A stretch of 64,000 nucleotides of DNA, taken from Maritimibacter alkaliphilus HTCC2654 (GTDB lineage Bacteria > Pseudomonadota > Alphaproteobacteria > Rhodobacterales > Rhodobacteraceae). Where the stretch lies: assembly GCF_000152805.1 (NCBI RefSeq), contig NZ_CH902578.1, positions 2,739,428 to 2,803,427 on the forward strand, given 5' to 3'. A program made the translations under genes and the position numbers. The notes beneath the pieces were generated by a model, which did no database searches, had not been told where the DNA came from, and was given only the letters and a program-made list of their open reading frames with translations. Positions within the stretch are counted from its first letter, which is position 1. Every line of letters begins with the position of its first letter. Shown here piece after piece: positions 27,977 to 38,046 of the stretch.

Positions 27977-28785
27977 TCTGCGGCGAACGCCCGACAAAGC
28001 GGATGATCCGGGTCTTTGAGCCCGTCGATCACGTTGAAGTGGTGACGCCCCGGATCGGCGACGAGCGGTATGTTCCACGCTTCGGCAAGTAGCGCGGCTT
28101 GCCGCAGGAACTCCGGCCGTTCCCGTGCGCCGACCCATGCCGTCACATCCACCTTCCCGCGCTTGCTGCCCAGCGCGGGACTTTCCGCCGCCGCCTCATC
28201 GGCATCGAGGCGCAGGGCCTCGTTCATCGAATTCCGTCGGAGCGGGCGCAGATCGTGCAGGCCCGAGATCGAGACGACCCGTTCGACCCGGTCGGCAACC
28301 GCTTTGAGCAGGGGGGTAGACTCCGAAACCATGCGGGTGACCAGATGGCCGCCTGCCGAATGTCCGGTCAGCCGGATCGGCCCCGCAACCCGCTCGCCCG
28401 CCGCAGCAATGGCGCTGGCGATGTCTTTCGAGATTTCCGAAATCCGCACCTCGGGGGCCAAGCGGTAACTCGGCATCGCGACGGCCCAGCCATGTGCCAA
28501 AGCGCCTTCAGCCAGATCCGACCAGAAAGTTTTGTCGAACCTGAGCCAGTAGCCGCCATGCACGATGACCGCCAACCCGCGTGGTGTGCCTGCCGGGTGA
28601 AACAGGTCGAACACCTGCCTGTCATGATCGCCATAGGGAATGTCGAACGCGGCGGACGCGCTCTTGCGGAACGCCTCGGCCCTGTCGGTCCAGAGATCGG
28701 GGTAAGTTTCGCCGCCGTCGATGCGGCCTGCATTCACGAAGGCTTCTTCCCAGTCGATCCCGGTGTCCGCCACTGCACTGCCCAT
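27973..28785 (-). CDS. kynB: Alpha/beta hydrolase, probable kynurenine formamidase
   Basis: 270-residue alpha/beta hydrolase with the oxyanion motif HGGYWLRFDKTFWS, the nucleophile elbow GHSAGGHLV and a C-terminal active-site His in GRHHFNVIDGL, the pattern of HGGYW-type kynurenine formamidases. It would hydrolyse N-formylkynurenine to kynurenine and formate. It is divergent from the operon carrying tryptophan dioxygenase and kynureninase, and is the only formamidase candidate here. GAGGGG precedes the ATG. Fold certain, substrate inferred from context. Confidence 0.8.
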   Translation of the reverse strand: MGSAVADTGIDWEEAFVNAGRIDGGETYPDLWTDRAEAFRKSASAAFDIPYGDHDRQVFDLFHPAGTPRGLAVIVHGGYWLRFDKTFWSDLAEGALAHGWAVAMPSYRLAPEVRISEISKDIASAIAAAGERVAGPIRLTGHSAGGHLVTRMVSESTPLLKAVADRVERVVSISGLHDLRPLRRNSMNEALRLDADEAAAESPALGSKRGKVDVTAWVGARERPEFLRQAALLAEAWNIPLVADPGRHHFNVIDGLKDPDHPLCRAFAAD

Positions 28786-28838
28786 CGCCGCACCCCTCTC
28801 GCACGCTCTGGTTCAGGGTATAGTGCAAACATAAAAAT

Positions 28839-28850
28839 TTCAAGCTTGAA
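28839..28850. promoter_or_regulatory. Perfect palindrome TTCAAGCTTGAA in the divergent kyn promoter
   Basis: 12-base perfect dyad flanked by A-rich and T-rich arms (28833-28837, 28854-28858 largely complementary), in the 135-base space between the formamidase and the monooxygenase-fusion gene. Sites of this kind (TTGA/TCAA half-sites) are typical of MarR regulators of aromatic acyl-CoA pathways. A MarR gene lies in the operon at 31952. Confidence 0.6.
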
Positions 28851-28920
28851 GTATTTTTGGCAAGGCGTAGGCTTTGAGTGAGTCGGGGCTTGATCCCGGC
28901 ATTGGGAAAGGAGCGCCACG

Positions 28921-31215
28921 ATGCGGATCGCCTGTCTGGGTGGTGGACCCGCCGGTCTCTACTTCGCGATTTCGATGAAGCTGCGCGACCCGTCGCACGA
29001 GATCGTCGTGATGGAGCGAAACCGTGCCAACGACACCTTCGGCTGGGGTGTGGTTCTCAGCGACGACGCGCTGGAAAACCTCGAAGCGAACGATCCGAAA
29101 AGCGCGCAGCAGATCCGCGATCACTTCGCCTACTGGGACGATATCGCGGTGATTCATGGCGGCGTGCGAACGGTGTCGGGCGGCCACGGCTTCGCGGGGA
29201 TCGGGCGCAAACAGATGCTGGTGCTGTTACAGGAGCGGGCGCGCGAGCTTGGGGTCGACTTGCGGTTCGAAACCCAGTTCGACGATATCGAGGCTATCCG
29301 AAAGGACTATGACCTCGTGGTCGGCTGCGACGGCCTGAACTCCCGCGTGCGGGCCGCCTATGCCGACACATTCAAACCGGACGTGGACACGCGAAAGTGC
29401 AAGTTCGTCTGGCTCGGCACACATCAGAAATTCGACGACGCCTTCACCTTCATCTTCGAAAAGACCGAACATGGCTGGGTCTGGGCCCATGCCTATCAAT
29501 TCGACGCCGACACCGCGACCTTCATCGTCGAATGCTCGCAGGAGACGTGGGATCGCTTCGGCTTCGAAGGCATGACCAAGGACGAGACGGTCGAAACCTG
29601 CCGCCGCATCTTCGAGCGTCATCTCGACGGTCACGCGCTGATGTCGAACGCGGGCCACCTGCGCGGCTCGGCGGTCTGGATCAACTTCCCCCGCGTGCTG
29701 TGCGAACGTTGGCACCATGAGAACGTGGTGCTTCTGGGCGACGCCTCGGCCACCGCGCATTTCTCGATCGGTTCCGGCACGCGGCTGGCATTCGACAGCG
29801 CCATCGCGCTGGCGGAATTCCTGCATCGCGAGCCGACGATGGAGCGTGCGTTCGAGCGGTATCAGGACGAGCGGCGGCTCGACGTGTTGCGCCTTCAATC
29901 GGCGGCGCGCAACTCTCTTGAATGGTTCGAGGACGTTGAGCGGTATCTCGACCTCGACCCGGTGCAGTTCAACTATTCGCTTCTGACCCGGTCGCAGCGG
30001 ATCAGCCACGAAAACCTCCGCCTGCGCGATGCCGATTGGCTGCAAAGCGCGGAACGCTGGTTCGCGATGCGCGCGGGCGTGGACGGGAACGCGCCGGTCC
30101 GCGCACCGATGTTCACACCGTTCAAGCTGCGCGACATGGAGCTGAAGAACCGCATCGTCGTATCGCCCATGGCGCAATACAAAGCCAAGGACGGCACGCC
30201 GACCGACTGGCACCTCGTCCATCTTGGCGAGCGAGCCAAGGGTGGGGCGGGGCTGGTGTTTACCGAAATGACCTGCGTGTCCCCCACGGGCCGGATCACG
30301 CCGGGCTGCCCCGGACTTTACGCGCCGGAGCATGAAGCGGCGTGGACCCGGATCGTGGATTTCGTCCATGCGGAAACCGATGCGCGCATCTGCTGCCAGA
30401 TCGGGCATTCGGGCCGCAAGGGCTCCACCAACCTCGGGTGGGAGGGGATGGATGCCCCCTTGGCCTCGGGCAACTGGGATCTGATCTCGGCTTCGGCGAT
30501 CCCGTGGTCCGAAGACAACGCGACACCACGAGAAATGACCCGCGCGGACATGGACGAGGTCCGCGATCAGTTCGTGGCCTCCACCGAAATGGCCGCACGG
30601 GCGGGGTTCGACATGATCGAACTACACGCGGCGCACGGGTATCTTTTGTCCTCGTTCATCTCGCCGACCTCCAACACACGCACGGACGACTACGGCGGGT
30701 CGCTGGACAACCGCCTGCGCTATCCTCTCGAAGTGTTTCAAGCGATGCGGGCGGTATGGCCCGCGGGCAAACCTATGTCGGTCCGCATCTCGGCGCACGA
30801 CTGGGTGGGCGAGGCCGGGGTGACGCCCGAAGAAGCCGTCGAAATCGCGAGGGCGTTCGACCGGGCCGGGGCCGACCTGATCGACGTGTCGGCCGGCCAG
30901 ACCTCGACCGAAGCGCAGCCCGTCTATGGCCGCATGTTCCAGACGCCGTTTTCCGACCGGATCAAGAACGCGGCGGGGATCACGACCATGGCGGTCGGCA
31001 ACATCTACGAAGCCGACCACGCCAATTCCATCCTCATGGCCGGGCGTGCCGATCTGGTCGCCATCGCCCGCCCGCATCTCGCCGATCCCTATTGGACCCT
31101 GCACGAAGCCACCCGCGTCGGTGATCGTGCCGAGGCATGGCCGCTGCCCTATCTCGCAGGGCGCGATCAGGCTTGGCGACTGGCCGACCGCGATGCCGAG
31201 GCGGCACGGGTATGA
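28921..31215 (+). CDS. FAD monooxygenase-Old Yellow Enzyme fusion (2-aminobenzoyl-CoA monooxygenase/reductase or salicylyl-CoA 5-hydroxylase type)
   Basis: 764 residues. The N-terminal half is a class A flavin hydroxylase ([14 protein letters not shown] at residue 6, [30 protein letters not shown]). From about residue 395 comes an OYE-family NADH:flavin oxidoreductase ([20 protein letters not shown], active-site [16 protein letters not shown] near 568). This fusion is known from 2-aminobenzoyl-CoA monooxygenase/reductase of Azoarcus evansii, which hydroxylates and then reduces the CoA thioester ring, and from enzymes annotated salicylyl-CoA 5-hydroxylase. Anthranilate-forming kynureninase and a CoA ligase in the same operon favour the first. 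AAGGAG lies 7 bases before the ATG. Confidence 0.9.
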   Translation: MRIACLGGGPAGLYFAISMKLRDPSHEIVVMERNRANDTFGWGVVLSDDALENLEANDPKSAQQIRDHFAYWDDIAVIHGGVRTVSGGHGFAGIGRKQMLVLLQERARELGVDLRFETQFDDIEAIRKDYDLVVGCDGLNSRVRAAYADTFKPDVDTRKCKFVWLGTHQKFDDAFTFIFEKTEHGWVWAHAYQFDADTATFIVECSQETWDRFGFEGMTKDETVETCRRIFERHLDGHALMSNAGHLRGSAVWINFPRVLCERWHHENVVLLGDASATAHFSIGSGTRLAFDSAIALAEFLHREPTMERAFERYQDERRLDVLRLQSAARNSLEWFEDVERYLDLDPVQFNYSLLTRSQRISHENLRLRDADWLQSAERWFAMRAGVDGNAPVRAPMFTPFKLRDMELKNRIVVSPMAQYKAKDGTPTDWHLVHLGERAKGGAGLVFTEMTCVSPTGRITPGCPGLYAPEHEAAWTRIVDFVHAETDARICCQIGHSGRKGSTNLGWEGMDAPLASGNWDLISASAIPWSEDNATPREMTRADMDEVRDQFVASTEMAARAGFDMIELHAAHGYLLSSFISPTSNTRTDDYGGSLDNRLRYPLEVFQAMRAVWPAGKPMSVRISAHDWVGEAGVTPEEAVEIARAFDRAGADLIDVSAGQTSTEAQPVYGRMFQTPFSDRIKNAAGITTMAVGNIYEADHANSILMAGRADLVAIARPHLADPYWTLHEATRVGDRAEAWPLPYLAGRDQAWRLADRDAEAARV

Positions 31216-31955
31216 GCCTTGCGGGTCGTCATATCGTGGTCACAGGCGGCGGAACGGGTGTCGGCGCCGCGATCGCGCAGGCGCTGGCGCGTGAAGGTGC
31301 CACCGTCACCATCATGGGTCGGACCGAGGCGCCGCTGGCCGAACAGGGTCTGCCGTACCAGATCTGCGATGTCACCGACGCCGAAGCGGTCGGTGCGGCC
31401 TTCGACAAGGCGCGCGATCAGGCGGGGCCGATTCATGGCGTCGTGGCCAATGCGGGCATGGCCGAAAGCGCCCCGTTCGCGCGTATGACCCCCGACCTCA
31501 TGTCGCGGACGCTGGCCGTCAACGTCATCGGCACGTCGAACGTCTGGCAGGCCGCGATTGCCGACATGAAGGCCGCGGGATGGGGCCGGATGGTCGCCAT
31601 TGCGTCGAGCGCGGGTCTGAAGGGCTACCCATACGTGTCCGCCTATTGCGCGGCCAAGCATGGGGTCGTTGGCCTGACCCGTGCTCTTGCGCTGGAACTG
31701 GCGAAAACGCCCATCACCGTCAACGCCGTTTGCCCCGGCTTCATCGACACGCCGATGCTGGATCGATCGGTCGAGAACATCGTCAAGACCACGGGCATGA
31801 GCGAAGAGGCCGCGCGCGCCTCGCTTTCCGCCAACAATCCGCAAGGACGGTTCATCGAGACGGATGAGGTCGCGGGCGCCGTGCTTTGGCTCCTGTCCGA
31901 CGCGGCCCGTTCGGTGAACGGCCATACGCTTTCGATCACGGGGGGGGAGGTATGA
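31212..31955 (+). CDS. SDR-family oxidoreductase (3-hydroxyacyl-CoA dehydrogenase-like)
   Basis: 247-residue classical short-chain dehydrogenase: cofactor loop [15 protein letters not shown] motif VANAGMAES, catalytic YxxxK in [11 protein letters not shown]. The ATG overlaps the fusion-gene stop as ATGA (31212-31215); stop-free sequence further upstream belongs to the fusion gene. In a CoA-thioester ring pathway it could oxidise a hydroxyacyl-CoA or cyclic alcohol; the exact step is inferred. Confidence 0.9.
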   Translation: MSLAGRHIVVTGGGTGVGAAIAQALAREGATVTIMGRTEAPLAEQGLPYQICDVTDAEAVGAAFDKARDQAGPIHGVVANAGMAESAPFARMTPDLMSRTLAVNVIGTSNVWQAAIADMKAAGWGRMVAIASSAGLKGYPYVSAYCAAKHGVVGLTRALALELAKTPITVNAVCPGFIDTPMLDRSVENIVKTTGMSEEAARASLSANNPQGRFIETDEVAGAVLWLLSDAARSVNGHTLSITGGEV

Positions 31956-32425
31956 CGGCGGACGCAGGGCAACGCCCATCACAAACCCTCTCCAAGGAAC
32001 GTCTTCGCCTGTGGCTGAAGCTGCTCAAGGCCAGTGGGATGATCGAGGAAGAGGTGCGCCGACGCCTGCGCCGGGATTTCGACTGGACCCTCCCGCGCTT
32101 CGACGTGATGTCCGCACTCCACCGCCACCCGGACGGGCTGAAGATGAGCGAGATTTCCCGGCTCCTGCGTGTGTCCAACGGAAACATCACCGGCATCGTG
32201 GACAAGCTGACCGACGAGGGGCTGGCGCTGCGCGTTTCGGTCGCGGGCGACCGGCGGGCGAACCTGATCCGCCTGACCCCGAAAGGGCGCGCGCTTTTTG
32301 CCGACCACGCCGCCGTGCACGAGGGCTGGATCGACGAACTGCTCGGCTCGGTCGACGCGGACGGCATCGCCAACATGACCGCCTGGCTCGACGAGCTGAC
32401 GACACACCACGAGGAGGAGACCTGA
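31952..32425 (+). CDS. MarR-family transcriptional regulator of the tryptophan/anthranilate operon
   Basis: 157 residues from the ATG at 31952, which overlaps the SDR stop as ATGA and follows GGAGG. Winged helix: [46 protein letters not shown] and the wing [13 protein letters not shown]. It lies inside the operon it probably controls; MarR proteins of benzoyl-CoA-type pathways commonly sense the aryl-CoA. The TTCAAGCTTGAA dyad at 28839 is its likely site. Confidence 0.9.
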   Translation: MTADAGQRPSQTLSKERLRLWLKLLKASGMIEEEVRRRLRRDFDWTLPRFDVMSALHRHPDGLKMSEISRLLRVSNGNITGIVDKLTDEGLALRVSVAGDRRANLIRLTPKGRALFADHAAVHEGWIDELLGSVDADGIANMTAWLDELTTHHEEET

Positions 32426-32426
32426 C

Positions 32427-33227
32427 ATGCGCACCGACGTGTCCCACTTCAAATGCGAGATCGACGGGGCCATCGCCATCGTCTCTCTCGACCGGCCCGA
32501 GCGGAAGAACCCGCTGACCTTCGACAGCTACGCCGAGATGCGCGACTGGTTCCGTGAGCTTCACTACGACGACGAGGTGAAGGCGGTGATCCTTGCGCCG
32601 AACGGCGGGAATTTCTCGTCCGGCGGCGACGTGCGCGACATCATCGGGCCGCTCACCAAGATGACGATGAAGGAGCTTTTGACCTTCACCCGGATGACCG
32701 GTGATCTGGTCAAGGCGATGATCGGCTGCGGCAAGCCCATCATCGCGGCGGTCGATGGCGTATCGGCGGGCGCGGGCGCGATCATCGCCATGGCCTCGGA
32801 CCTGCGGATTTCGACGCCGTCATCAAAAACCGCGTTCTTGTTCAACCGCGTCGGCCTAGCGGGCTGCGACATGGGCGCTTGCGCCATGCTGCCCCGGATC
32901 ATCGGTCAGGGCCGCGCGTCGGAGCTTTTGTATCTGGGCCGGTCCATGAGTGCCGAAGAAGGCCACGCCTGGGGCTATTTCAACGCGGTCGTCGAGCCGG
33001 ACGCGCTGATGGACGAGGCGCGCAAGATGGCGGGCCGGATCGCGTCGGGGCCGACGTTCTCGAACATGATGACCAAGACGATGCTGGCACAGGAGTGGTC
33101 GATGAGCCTCGATCAGGCGATCGAGGCCGAGGCGCAGGCCCAAGCGATCTGTATGCAGGGGCAGGACTTCACCCGCGCCTACGAGGCTTTCATCGCGGGC
33201 CAAACGCCCGTGTTCGAGGGCGACTGA
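32427..33227 (+). CDS. Enoyl-CoA hydratase/isomerase family protein
   Basis: 266-residue crotonase-fold protein: [21 protein letters not shown], the oxyanion-hole segment [13 protein letters not shown], and [22 protein letters not shown]. The catalytic Glu region reads [22 protein letters not shown], lacking one of the usual Glu residues. It follows the MarR gene by 1 base. Probably hydrates or opens a ring-derived enoyl-CoA. Confidence 0.9.
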   Translation: MRTDVSHFKCEIDGAIAIVSLDRPERKNPLTFDSYAEMRDWFRELHYDDEVKAVILAPNGGNFSSGGDVRDIIGPLTKMTMKELLTFTRMTGDLVKAMIGCGKPIIAAVDGVSAGAGAIIAMASDLRISTPSSKTAFLFNRVGLAGCDMGACAMLPRIIGQGRASELLYLGRSMSAEEGHAWGYFNAVVEPDALMDEARKMAGRIASGPTFSNMMTKTMLAQEWSMSLDQAIEAEAQAQAICMQGQDFTRAYEAFIAGQTPVFEGD

Positions 33228-34381
33228 TGGCCGACACGAGTTATCTCGACTGGCCGTTCTTCGAGCCGCGCCACCGCGACCTCGCCGCACGGCTGGAGGA
33301 TTGGGCGGCGTCCAACCTGGGTCAGATTGACCACTCTGACACCGACGCCGCCTGCCGCGCGCTGGTGCGGGCCTTGGGTGACGCGGGCTTTCTGGAGCAT
33401 TCCGCCAGCGAGACAGGCGACCTCGACGTGCGAAGCCTTGCCCTGATCCGCGAAACGCTCGCCCGGCACGACGGTCTGGCCGATTTCACCTTTGCGATGC
33501 AGGGGCTTGGCACCGGGGCGGTCACGCTTTTTGGAAGCGACGCCCAGAGGCAGGAATGGCTGCCCAAGACCCGCAGCGGTCAGGCGATTTCGGCCTTCGC
33601 TCTGACGGAACCCGGATCGGGGTCCGACGTGGCCAGTTCCACGATGACCGCCACCCGCAACGGTGACGATTACATCCTGAACGGCGAAAAGACGTGGATC
33701 TCTAACGGCGAGATCGCGGACGTCTATACGCTCTTTGCCCGCACGGGCGAGGCACCGGGCGCCAAGGGGCTGTCGTGCTTCATCGTCACCCCGGACCTGC
33801 CGGGGTTCGAGGTGGCCGAACGGCTGGAAACCATCGCGCCCCATCCGCTCGCCACCCTCAGGTTCAAAGACTGCCGGGTGCAGGCCACGTCCATGATCGG
33901 CGGCCCCGGCGAGGGGTTCCGCATCGCGATGTCGGTGCTCGACGTGTTCCGCGCCTCGGTCGCCGCCGCCGCGCTCGGTTTCGCCCGCCGCGCGCTGGAC
34001 GAGTCGCTGAACCGGGTTTCCAACCGCCGCGTACAGGGCGCGCCGCTGGCCGAGCTTCAGATGGTGCAGGGGCATATCGCCGACATGGCGCTCGACATCG
34101 ACGCCGCCGCGCTTCTCGTCTACCGCGCCGCGTGGACCAAGGATTCCGGCGCGCCGCGGGTCACCCGCGAGGCCGCGATGGCCAAGCTTTTCGCCACCGA
34201 TCGGGCGCAGGAGGTCATCGATACGGCAGTGCAGCTTCACGGCGGCGACGGCGTCCGCTCCGGCAGCGCCGTCGAGACACTTTACCGCGAAATCAGAGCG
34301 TTACGCATCTACGAGGGCGCCTCCGACGTTCAGCGCGTCGTCATCGCCCGCCAGACGCTCGCACAACACCACAGGGGTTAG
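33227..34381 (+). CDS. Acyl-CoA dehydrogenase
   Basis: 384 residues from the ATG at 33227, which shares one base with the hydratase stop (TGATG). Family marks: [21 protein letters not shown] (FAD/substrate loop), [19 protein letters not shown], and the C-terminal [12 protein letters not shown] ... [27 protein letters not shown] enzyme forming a 2,3-double bond in a CoA thioester; the position suggests dehydrogenation of an alicyclic or opened-ring intermediate. Confidence 0.93.
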   Translation: MADTSYLDWPFFEPRHRDLAARLEDWAASNLGQIDHSDTDAACRALVRALGDAGFLEHSASETGDLDVRSLALIRETLARHDGLADFTFAMQGLGTGAVTLFGSDAQRQEWLPKTRSGQAISAFALTEPGSGSDVASSTMTATRNGDDYILNGEKTWISNGEIADVYTLFARTGEAPGAKGLSCFIVTPDLPGFEVAERLETIAPHPLATLRFKDCRVQATSMIGGPGEGFRIAMSVLDVFRASVAAAALGFARRALDESLNRVSNRRVQGAPLAELQMVQGHIADMALDIDAAALLVYRAAWTKDSGAPRVTREAAMAKLFATDRAQEVIDTAVQLHGGDGVRSGSAVETLYREIRALRIYEGASDVQRVVIARQTLAQHHRG

Positions 34382-34383
34382 CC

Positions 34384-36003
34384 ATGCTTGGTCCGTCCGC
34401 GCATATCGACACGTTCACACGCGACAGTCTGCCGCCCGCGGACAGTTGGCCGGACCTGATGCTGGACGGGTTCGAGTATCCCGAGACGCTCAACGCGGGC
34501 TATGAACTGACTGACGCGATGGTCGCCAAGGGGTTTGGCGATCATGTGGCGCTGATCGGGAACGGGCGGCAGCGGACCTATAAGGAACTGGCCGACTGGA
34601 CCAACCGGCTGGCCCATGTGCTGGTCGAGGATTTCAAGGTGAAACCAGGCAACCGCGTGCTGATCCGTTCGGCCAACAACCCGGCGATGGTGGCCGCCTG
34701 GCTTGCCGCGACCAAGGCGGGTGCGGTGGTGGTCAACACCATGCCGATGCTGCGGGCGGGGGAACTCGCGAAATACGTCGAGGCCGCCGAGATCAAGCTT
34801 GCCCTGTGCGATACGCGGCTGATGGACGAGATGATCCTCTGTGCGAAATCCAGCGACATCCTGGAAACTGTGGTGGGGTTCGACGGCACCTCGAACCATG
34901 ACGCCGAGCTCGACCGTTTGGCGCTTGAAAAGCCGGTCACGTTCGATGCCGTTCCGACCGCCTCGGACGACGTGGCGCTGATCGGGTTCACGTCGGGTTC
35001 GACAGGAACGCCCAAGGGCACGATGCATTTCCACCGCGATCTGCTGATTATCGCGGACGGTTACGCGAAAGAGGTTCTGTCGGTCGTGCCCGAGGACATT
35101 TTCGTCGGCTCGCCGCCGCTTGCCTTTACCTTCGGGCTTGGCGGCCTCGCGATCTTTCCGCTGCGCTTCGGGGCGACGGCGACCCTGCTTGAAAACGCCT
35201 CGCCCCCGAACATGATCGAGATCATCCAGAAATACCGCGCGACCGTGTGCTTCACCGCCCCAACCGCCTACCGCGTGATGCTGCGGGCGATGGACGAGGG
35301 CGCGGACCTGTCGTCCCTGCGCGCGGCCGTCTCGGCGGGCGAGACGCTGCCGGGCCCGGTCTATGACGAATGGCAGGAAAAGACCGGCAAGCCGATGCTC
35401 GACGGGATCGGCGCGACCGAGATGCTGCACATCTTCATCACCAATCGCTTCGACGATCACAAACGGGCCTGCACGGGCAAACCCGTCACGGGCTATGAGG
35501 CCAAGGTTATCGGACCGGAGGGCGAAGACCTGCCAGCGGGCGAGATCGGGCGCCTTGCCGTGCGTGGCCCGACCGGGTGCCGCTATCTGGGCGGTCACCG
35601 GCAGGAGGAATACGTCGTCGATGGCTGGAACATCACCGGCGACGCCTTCGTGCAGGACGAAGACGGGTATTTCCACTTCGCGGCCCGCAACGACGACATG
35701 ATCGTCTCGTCCGGCTACAACATCGCGGGGCCCGAGGTCGAAGCCGCGCTTCTGTCGCATGACGCCGTGCTGGAATGCGCCGTGATCGGCGTGCCGGACG
35801 ACGAGCGCGGCCAGATCGTCGAGGCGCATGTGGTGCTGACCGAGGGCGCGACGGACGACGCGCTGATGGTCAAGACCCTTCAGGACCACGTGAAGGCGCA
35901 GATCGCCCCCTACAAATACCCCCGCAGCGTGCGGTTCACCGAGGCGCTTCCGAAGACGGAAAGCGGGAAAATCCAACGCTTCAAGCTGAAAGCCGACAGA
36001 TGA
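34384..36003 (+). CDS. Benzoate-CoA ligase family protein, probable 2-aminobenzoate-CoA ligase
   Basis: 539 residues starting MLGPSAHIDTFTRDSLPP at the ATG 2 bases after the dehydrogenase stop. ANL-superfamily motifs: P-loop GFTSGSTGTPKGTMHFHRD, DGIGATEMLHIFI (A5) and DGWNITGDAFVQDEDG (A7), and the C-terminal lysine loop PKTESGKIQRF. The benzoate/2-aminobenzoate-CoA ligase group is indicated by overall pattern. Placed between anthranilate-forming kynureninase and the aminobenzoyl-CoA-type oxygenase, it most likely activates anthranilate. Confidence 0.88.
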   Translation: MLGPSAHIDTFTRDSLPPADSWPDLMLDGFEYPETLNAGYELTDAMVAKGFGDHVALIGNGRQRTYKELADWTNRLAHVLVEDFKVKPGNRVLIRSANNPAMVAAWLAATKAGAVVVNTMPMLRAGELAKYVEAAEIKLALCDTRLMDEMILCAKSSDILETVVGFDGTSNHDAELDRLALEKPVTFDAVPTASDDVALIGFTSGSTGTPKGTMHFHRDLLIIADGYAKEVLSVVPEDIFVGSPPLAFTFGLGGLAIFPLRFGATATLLENASPPNMIEIIQKYRATVCFTAPTAYRVMLRAMDEGADLSSLRAAVSAGETLPGPVYDEWQEKTGKPMLDGIGATEMLHIFITNRFDDHKRACTGKPVTGYEAKVIGPEGEDLPAGEIGRLAVRGPTGCRYLGGHRQEEYVVDGWNITGDAFVQDEDGYFHFAARNDDMIVSSGYNIAGPEVEAALLSHDAVLECAVIGVPDDERGQIVEAHVVLTEGATDDALMVKTLQDHVKAQIAPYKYPRSVRFTEALPKTESGKIQRFKLKADR

Positions 36004-36839
36004 GCAGCGACGCATACGATCCCGGCAGCGAAGGCGCCAAGATGGCGATGGCCGGGGCCATGTCCTATGGCGATTACCTCGACCTCGACACCCTGCTCGA
36101 CCAGCAGAACCCGCTCTCCGGCGCGCATGACGAGTTGCTGTTCATCATCCAGCACCACACGAGCGAGCTTTGGATGAAGCTGATCCTGCACGAGATGCAG
36201 GCGGCCCGCGAAGCCCTGATCGCCCGCGATCTGCCGCCGATGTTCAAGATGCTCGCCCGCGTGTCGCGCATCTTCGAGCAGCTCAATAACCAGTGGGACA
36301 TCCTGCGCACGATGACCCCGTCGGATTATACCACCTTTCGCGAGGTGCTCGGCCCGTCCTCCGGGTTCCAGTCCTACCAATACCGGCTGATCGAATACGT
36401 CCTCGGCAACCGCAATCCGAACCTGCTGAAGCCACATGCCCATGTGCCAGAGGTGCACGCGAAGCTCGCCCGCGAACTCGAACGTCCGAGCCTTTATGAC
36501 GAGGCGGTGCGGTTCCTGTTCGAAACGCTCGACGGGCATGACCGCGATATCCCCGCGCCGCAACTGAACCATCCGCATCAGGCGGTCGAGGCGATTCAGG
36601 AGCGGTGGGCGGCCGTCTATCGCGACGTGCGCGCGCATTGGACGCTTTACGAACTGGCCGAGAAACTGGTCGATCTCGAGGACTATTTCCGGCGCTGGCG
36701 CTTCAACCACGTCACCACGGTCGAACGGGTGATCGGCTTCAAACGCGGCACCGGCGGCACATCCGGCGTGACCTATCTGCGCAAGATGCTCGACGTCGAA
36801 CTCTTTCCGGAACTCTGGCACCTGAGGGGTGAGCTATGA
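36000..36839 (+). CDS. kynA: Tryptophan 2,3-dioxygenase
   Basis: Heme enzyme of 279 residues that opens the indole ring to N-formylkynurenine. Motifs: SGAHDELLFIIQHHTSELWMK, LNNQWDILRTMTPSDYTTFRE, SSGFQSYQYR (substrate carboxylate Arg) and the C-terminal KRGTGGTSGVTYL loop. The ATG overlaps the ligase stop as ATGA. Length is normal for bacterial TDO. Confidence 0.97.
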   Translation: MSSDAYDPGSEGAKMAMAGAMSYGDYLDLDTLLDQQNPLSGAHDELLFIIQHHTSELWMKLILHEMQAAREALIARDLPPMFKMLARVSRIFEQLNNQWDILRTMTPSDYTTFREVLGPSSGFQSYQYRLIEYVLGNRNPNLLKPHAHVPEVHAKLARELERPSLYDEAVRFLFETLDGHDRDIPAPQLNHPHQAVEAIQERWAAVYRDVRAHWTLYELAEKLVDLEDYFRRWRFNHVTTVERVIGFKRGTGGTSGVTYLRKMLDVELFPELWHLRGEL

Positions 36840-38023
36840 CCGTCTTGCGCAAGGAATTGTTCCACCTTCCCGAGGGCGTCATTTACCTTGACGGCAACTC
36901 GCTCGGCCCATTGCCTGTGAACGCCGAGGCCCGCGCGCGTGAGGTGATGACCCGCGAATGGGGACAGGATCTGATCCGCGCGTGGAACACCGCCGACTGG
37001 ATTTCGCTGCCCAAGAAGGTGGGCGACCGGATCGGCCGGATCATCGGCGCGCCGGAGGGCAGCGTCGCGACCGGCGATACCTTGTCGATCAAGGTCTATC
37101 AGGCGCTCGCCGCCGCCTTGAAGATGAACCCGGATCGCCGCGTGATCCTGTCGGACAGCGGCAATTTCCCCACCGATCTTTACATGGCGCAGGGTCTGAT
37201 CGGCACCATCGACAAGGGGTACGAGCTTCGCACGCCCGCGCCCGAGGATGTCGTGGACGCCATTACCGACGAGGTCGCCGTGGTCATGCTGACCCATGTC
37301 GATTACCGCACGGGCCGGATGCACGACATGGCCGCGATCACGCGCGCGGCGCATGCGGTCGGCGCGGTGATGATCTGGGATCTCGCCCATAGCGCGGGGG
37401 CGGTGCCGGTGGATATGGCCGGGTCGGGTGCCGAATTCGCGGTCGGCTGCACCTATAAATATCTGAACGGTGGCCCCGGTGCCCCGGCCTTCATCTATGC
37501 CCGCCCGGATATCGTCGAGACGGTTCAGCCTGCGCTCGCCGGTTGGATGGGCCATGAGGAGCCGTTTGCGATGGACCCGGACTACCGCCCCGCCATGTCG
37601 ACCGAGCGCCTGCGCGTCGGCACGCCACCGATCCTGCAACTGTCGGTTCTGGATGCCGCGCTCGATGCGTGGGACGGGCTTTCGATGGACGATGTCCGGG
37701 CGGCGTCGATCCGGTTGTCGGACCTGTTCATCGCCGAGGTCGGGCGGCTGTGTCCGACCCTGACGCTCGCCTCTCCGCGCGACGCGGGGGTTCGGGGCAG
37801 CCAGGTCTCGTTCTGGTTCGAGCACGGCTATTCCGCCATTCAGGCGCTGATCGACCGGGGGGTGATCGGCGACTTCCGCGCGCCCGACATCATGCGGTTC
37901 GGCTTTACGCCGCTTTACCTGGATGAGAGCGATATTCGCGCGGCGGCCGACCACGTGGCGACCGTCATCAACGACAGCCTGTGGAACGATCCGAAATATC
38001 AGACGCGTTCGCGCGTGACGTGA
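36836..38023 (+). CDS. kynU: Kynureninase
   Basis: PLP enzyme of 395 residues cleaving kynurenine to anthranilate and alanine. Begins LPEGVIYLDGNSLGPLP; PLP region WDLAHSAGAVPVDM and the Schiff-base Lys in GCTYKYLNGGPGAPAF (near residue 208). It overlaps kynA by 4 bases. No kynurenine 3-monooxygenase gene is present, so anthranilate rather than 3-hydroxyanthranilate is the expected product. Confidence 0.97.
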   Translation: MTVLRKELFHLPEGVIYLDGNSLGPLPVNAEARAREVMTREWGQDLIRAWNTADWISLPKKVGDRIGRIIGAPEGSVATGDTLSIKVYQALAAALKMNPDRRVILSDSGNFPTDLYMAQGLIGTIDKGYELRTPAPEDVVDAITDEVAVVMLTHVDYRTGRMHDMAAITRAAHAVGAVMIWDLAHSAGAVPVDMAGSGAEFAVGCTYKYLNGGPGAPAFIYARPDIVETVQPALAGWMGHEEPFAMDPDYRPAMSTERLRVGTPPILQLSVLDAALDAWDGLSMDDVRAASIRLSDLFIAEVGRLCPTLTLASPRDAGVRGSQVSFWFEHGYSAIQALIDRGVIGDFRAPDIMRFGFTPLYLDESDIRAAADHVATVINDSLWNDPKYQTRSRVT

Positions 38024-38046
38024 CCCGAGGGCGTGGAGGAGAATCG

